64,000 nt of DNA from Lacibacter sp. H375 (lineage in GTDB: Bacteria > Bacteroidota > Bacteroidia > Chitinophagales > Chitinophagaceae), in assembly GCF_037892425.1 (NCBI RefSeq), contig NZ_JBBKTT010000001.1, positions 2,170,001 through 2,234,000 on the forward strand, written 5' to 3'. The position numbers and the translations under genes were made by a program. Shown piece after piece: positions 61,445 through 64,000 of this stretch; the first letter of the stretch is position 1; each line of letters begins with the position of its first letter. The notes beneath the pieces were generated by a model. The model was not told the origin of the DNA and did not search any database. It saw nothing but the letters and a program-made list of their open reading frames with translations.

Positions 61445-63394
61445 TTAGAGTTCAACAATTCTGGTTTGCGTTAGCGGAAGATGAATAGCAACTAACGTTC
61501 CTTTGCCTGCCGCAGTGTCAAAGTCAATAGTGCCATTGAGATAGTCGATCCTTGCTTTCATGTTCTTTAAACCAATGCCGCCTTCGTCGCCAATTTGTTG
61601 TACATCGAAACCTTTACCATTATCTTCAATGGTGGCGCTGATGCCATCCTTATCTTTAATAAGTGCAATATCTAACTGCGATGCACCTGAATGTTTAATC
61701 ACATTGTTCACACACTCCTGCAATACACGGAACAAAACGATCTCTACATCTTCATTCAACCGTTCCTGCAAACCTTCTACATGCAGGTTCACTTTGATTA
61801 TTTTCTGATCGATCTTATCAAGAAACTCAGCAACAGCTTTGCCCAATCCTGATTTCAATAACATATTCGGCATCATCTGGTGGCTAACCGTTCTTACTTC
61901 TTTACAGCTTTCATCAACCAAACCAATGATGCGTTCAAACGAAAGTTTCTGATCAACGCTTGTGAACTGGAGTTCATTCTCAAATGCGGAGAGATTCATT
62001 TTAGCTGCACTCATCATTTGTCCAACACCATCGTGCAGGTCTTTGGCAATGCGTTGCCGCTCTTTTTCTTCAGCTTTTAATACCGCAGATGCAGCCAGTT
62101 GTTGCTGCTCAAGGACAGCTTGTTTCATGGTTGCTTCCTGTTTTAATTTATAACGACGGTAGTAAGAAACAGCAAGAAGCGAAAGCAATACAATTGACAA
62201 AGCAATTCCAATGATCCAGTAATTTTTCTTTTCAATGATGTATTGCTGCCGTTGAATTTCTTTTTCTTTTTCAAGTGTTTCATATTTAGTTTCAAGCTCA
62301 GCAAATTTTTGTGAAAGGTTGTCTGTAAACAATGAATCTTTTGTTGATGCATAGAATTTGAACATCGCTAAAGCTTCGTCGTTCTTATTCAATGATTCGT
62401 ATGAATGTGAAAGTGCAAGGTAGGTTTGGTTTACTTCGGGTAAACAGTTTACTGCGTCTTTACCAATATTCAACGCTGCCTGCAATATGGCAATAGATGA
62501 ATCGTATTGTTTCTGGTCGTGAAAAACCAAGCCAAGATTATTCATGCAACTAACCTGTCCCTTGGTGTCGCCCAGGTCTTTTCTTAATTGTAGTGATTCA
62601 TTGATGGCGGCTAAAGCCTCCTTGTAATTTTGCTTTTTGATGTAAAGTGCGCCAATGTTGTTTAATGCGTTGGCGAGATATTCTTTATCCTGAATTGATC
62701 GGCTGATCGTGATTGCCTTGTTGTAGTAAGTGGTTGCTTTATTATCATCGCCTTTTATTTTATAAACGTTCGCAATATTTACAAATGACCCTGCTAATCC
62801 ATAATTATCTTTTAGTTTTTCTTTTATTTCGATGGATTGAAGCTGGTATTTGATGGCATCGTCATAACGTCCAAGATTCTGGTTAAGGATACCGATATTA
62901 TTGAGCGAATATGAAATGCCGATATCGTTCTTGTGTTTTGTAAAGAGTGATAAGGCCTGTAACTGGTTTTCCAATGCTTTATCAAATGCTCCTTTCTTCT
63001 GGTAAACGATCCCGATCTTATTATACACTTTTGCAATACCCAGGCCATCATTCAACTGTTCTCTTATTTTTCCTGAAAGCTGATAGAAGGCAATAGCACT
63101 ATCATATTTTTCCTGGTCGAATAACAAAATACCAAGATCGTTGTATGCCTGCGCCATTCCTTTTGGATAATTTACTTTTCGGGCCTGTTCAATTGCCTTA
63201 AAACCATATTGCATTGCTTTATCCCGGTTTACCAAACGGTATTCCCATGTAAGGTCATTGTAAATTTTCACCAGCTGGCTGTCTTTACTGTTAACGACAA
63301 GTTTTTCTAAACTGTCAATCACTGATTTGTTTTTTTGCGCTTTCAGTGACATACTAAAAGCCAATAGCAAACCTGCAAAAAGTATTTTCTTCAT
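61445..63394 (-). CDS. TPR-containing sensor histidine kinase, HisKA_3 type
   Basis: 649 residues. Signal peptide (about 1-20), then about six TPRs with 40-residue spacing (about 75-330; NDLGILLFDQEKYDSAIAFY, NNIGILNQNLGRYDDAIKYQ), a coiled-coil linker, one membrane span (about 393-413) and the kinase: phospho-acceptor H454 in AKDLHDGVGQ, N-box LQECVNNVIKH, G-box GIGLKNM. The periplasmic TPRs presumably bind a peptide or protein ligand. It follows a closely related kinase gene by 9 nt and precedes the NarL-type regulator by 33 nt. Confidence 0.93.
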   Translation of the reverse strand: MKKILFAGLLLAFSMSLKAQKNKSVIDSLEKLVVNSKDSQLVKIYNDLTWEYRLVNRDKAMQYGFKAIEQARKVNYPKGMAQAYNDLGILLFDQEKYDSAIAFYQLSGKIREQLNDGLGIAKVYNKIGIVYQKKGAFDKALENQLQALSLFTKHKNDIGISYSLNNIGILNQNLGRYDDAIKYQLQSIEIKEKLKDNYGLAGSFVNIANVYKIKGDDNKATTYYNKAITISRSIQDKEYLANALNNIGALYIKKQNYKEALAAINESLQLRKDLGDTKGQVSCMNNLGLVFHDQKQYDSSIAILQAALNIGKDAVNCLPEVNQTYLALSHSYESLNKNDEALAMFKFYASTKDSLFTDNLSQKFAELETKYETLEKEKEIQRQQYIIEKKNYWIIGIALSIVLLSLLAVSYYRRYKLKQEATMKQAVLEQQQLAASAVLKAEEKERQRIAKDLHDGVGQMMSAAKMNLSAFENELQFTSVDQKLSFERIIGLVDESCKEVRTVSHQMMPNMLLKSGLGKAVAEFLDKIDQKIIKVNLHVEGLQERLNEDVEIVLFRVLQECVNNVIKHSGASQLDIALIKDKDGISATIEDNGKGFDVQQIGDEGGIGLKNMKARIDYLNGTIDFDTAAGKGTLVAIHLPLTQTRIVEL

Positions 63395-63403
63395 TTTATT
63401 TTT

Positions 63404-64000
63404 TTATAGCTTCTTTGTTTGTGGTACATGAATGGCAATTAATGTTCCATTGCCGGGTGAGCTGTCAATGTCAACAGTGCCTTTTAAGAATTGAATACGA
63501 CTTCGGATATTTGAAAGACCCATTCCATCCTCGTTTTGTTGGAGATCGTTTAAAAAACCTTTGCCATTATCTTCAATGGTTACGCTGATGCCATCATTAT
63601 CATGAATTAGTGAAATATCCAACGTGCTTGCTTCTGCATGTTTAATGCTGTTGTTGATACATTCCTGTATCACACGGAATAAAATAGTTTCTGTGGTTGT
63701 GTTCAAACGTTCATTAAAACCCTCGCTGTGAAAGCTTACCTGTAGTTCTTTATTGCTGATCTTACTTGCTAATTCTTCCACGGCATTGGGCAATCCTTTG
63801 TTGAGCAGGGCAGAAGGCATCATGCTATGGCTCACTGCTCTTACTTCTTTACAACTGTCGTCCACTAGCTGAATAATATTCGCCAGTGATTTGCTTTGAT
63901 CACCATCCTGAATGTTTACTGAATTGTAAAACGAGGAAAGATTCATGCGTGCCGCACTCATCATTTGCCCCACTCCATCGTGAAGATCTTTTGCAATACG
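63404..64000 (-). CDS. Sensor histidine kinase, HisKA_3 type (5' end beyond the window)
   Basis: The frame is open to the last base, so the N-terminus is outside the window. The visible ~198 residues begin within the HisKA_3 motif (RIAKDLHDGVGQ, phospho-acceptor His) and include N-box IQECINNSIKH and G-box GMGLSNI. Almost every block matches the kinase that follows 9 nt downstream, so the two are tandem duplicates. The missing part may include a TPR sensor like that of its neighbour. First visible gene of the operon. Confidence 0.92.
   Translation of the reverse strand, partial: RIAKDLHDGVGQMMSAARMNLSSFYNSVNIQDGDQSKSLANIIQLVDDSCKEVRAVSHSMMPSALLNKGLPNAVEELASKISNKELQVSFHSEGFNERLNTTTETILFRVIQECINNSIKHAEASTLDISLIHDNDGISVTIEDNGKGFLNDLQQNEDGMGLSNIRSRIQFLKGTVDIDSSPGNGTLIAIHVPQTKKL

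Noticed and set aside
1-64000. tRNA, rRNA, insertion sequences, integrases, restriction or defence genes
   Set aside because: Looked for in gaps and coding regions; I found no sequence supporting any of them.

Overview
The window reads as ordinary chromosome from a Bacteroidota bacterium, most likely of the Chitinophagaceae. Evidence: SprA directly downstream of ruvA, a secreted protein with a type IX secretion (T9SS) type A sorting tail, Bacteroidota-only families (DUF4835, DUF4296, the short DUF2795 protein), futalosine-route menaquinone genes, promoters of the Bacteroidota type (TAnnTTTG at -7), and almost no Shine-Dalgarno sequences. I see no rRNA, tRNA, CRISPR array, insertion sequence, phage or plasmid gene. 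Strand changes often and operons are short.

Layout. 1-2.7 kb: end of coaBC, a DUF4835 gene, a DUF4296 lipoprotein and an unknown gene, all overlapping. 2.7-7.4 kb: signalling cluster (membrane protein, histidine kinase and NarL-type regulator on the minus strand; two more NarL-type regulators on the plus strand; an AT-rich 0.6 kb spacer between). 7.4-13.8 kb: class IV aminotransferase, photolyase, mqnB/mqnD, two tandem 6-pyruvoyl-tetrahydropterin-synthase-like genes with folE, then fabD. 13.9-23 kb: GNAT, YitT-type membrane protein, serine hydrolase, transsulfuration enzyme, DinB, GrpB, a PKD/kelch lipoprotein and fabH. 23.2-31.1 kb: ruvA and the 7.3 kb sprA. 31.2-37.7 kb: GNAT, fabI, SemiSWEET, VOC, DUF2795, two ABC ATPases, cobalamin adenosyltransferase, gatC, mgtE. 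37.8-45.2 kb: SET protein, T9SS client, AlkD-like protein, gamma-glutamyltransferase homologue, guanine deaminase, aconitase. 45.4-54.4 kb: PspC-like protein, two tandem AraC regulators, outer-membrane protein, kdsA, threonine dehydrogenase, TlpA-like thioredoxin, icd, TMEM175-like channel. 54.4-60.8 kb: serine hydrolase, YdeI-like protein, lineage-specific secreted proteins, acyP with an Rrf2 regulator, two tandem small beta-barrels. 60.8-64 kb: a minus-strand operon of two related histidine kinases (one with TPRs, one cut by the window edge) and a NarL-type regulator.

How the genes fit together. The largest theme is the envelope and T9SS: SprA is the outer-membrane translocon, the 38.3 kb protein is a client, and DUF4835 is a family some annotations link to T9SS. 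Fatty-acid synthesis is spread over three loci (fabD, fabH, fabI). Aconitase and NADP-isocitrate dehydrogenase supply the TCA cycle. Two-component regulators of one structural type (cytoplasmic HisKA_3 kinases and NarL regulators) occur at both ends.

I did not find a clear new defence or mobile system. The best leads are short DNA patterns: -7 elements ending exactly 4 nt before the start codon at ruvA, gatC and kdsA (predicted leaderless mRNAs), a perfect 9-9-9 inverted repeat in front of the first AraC gene, a dispersed GTACTTCTAACCTCGTAC-type intergenic repeat, an AGTAGT-rich spacer between response-regulator genes, and a terminator whose T-tract is also the fabD promoter. The tandem eukaryotic-motif PTPS genes beside folE are the most interesting gene-level feature.
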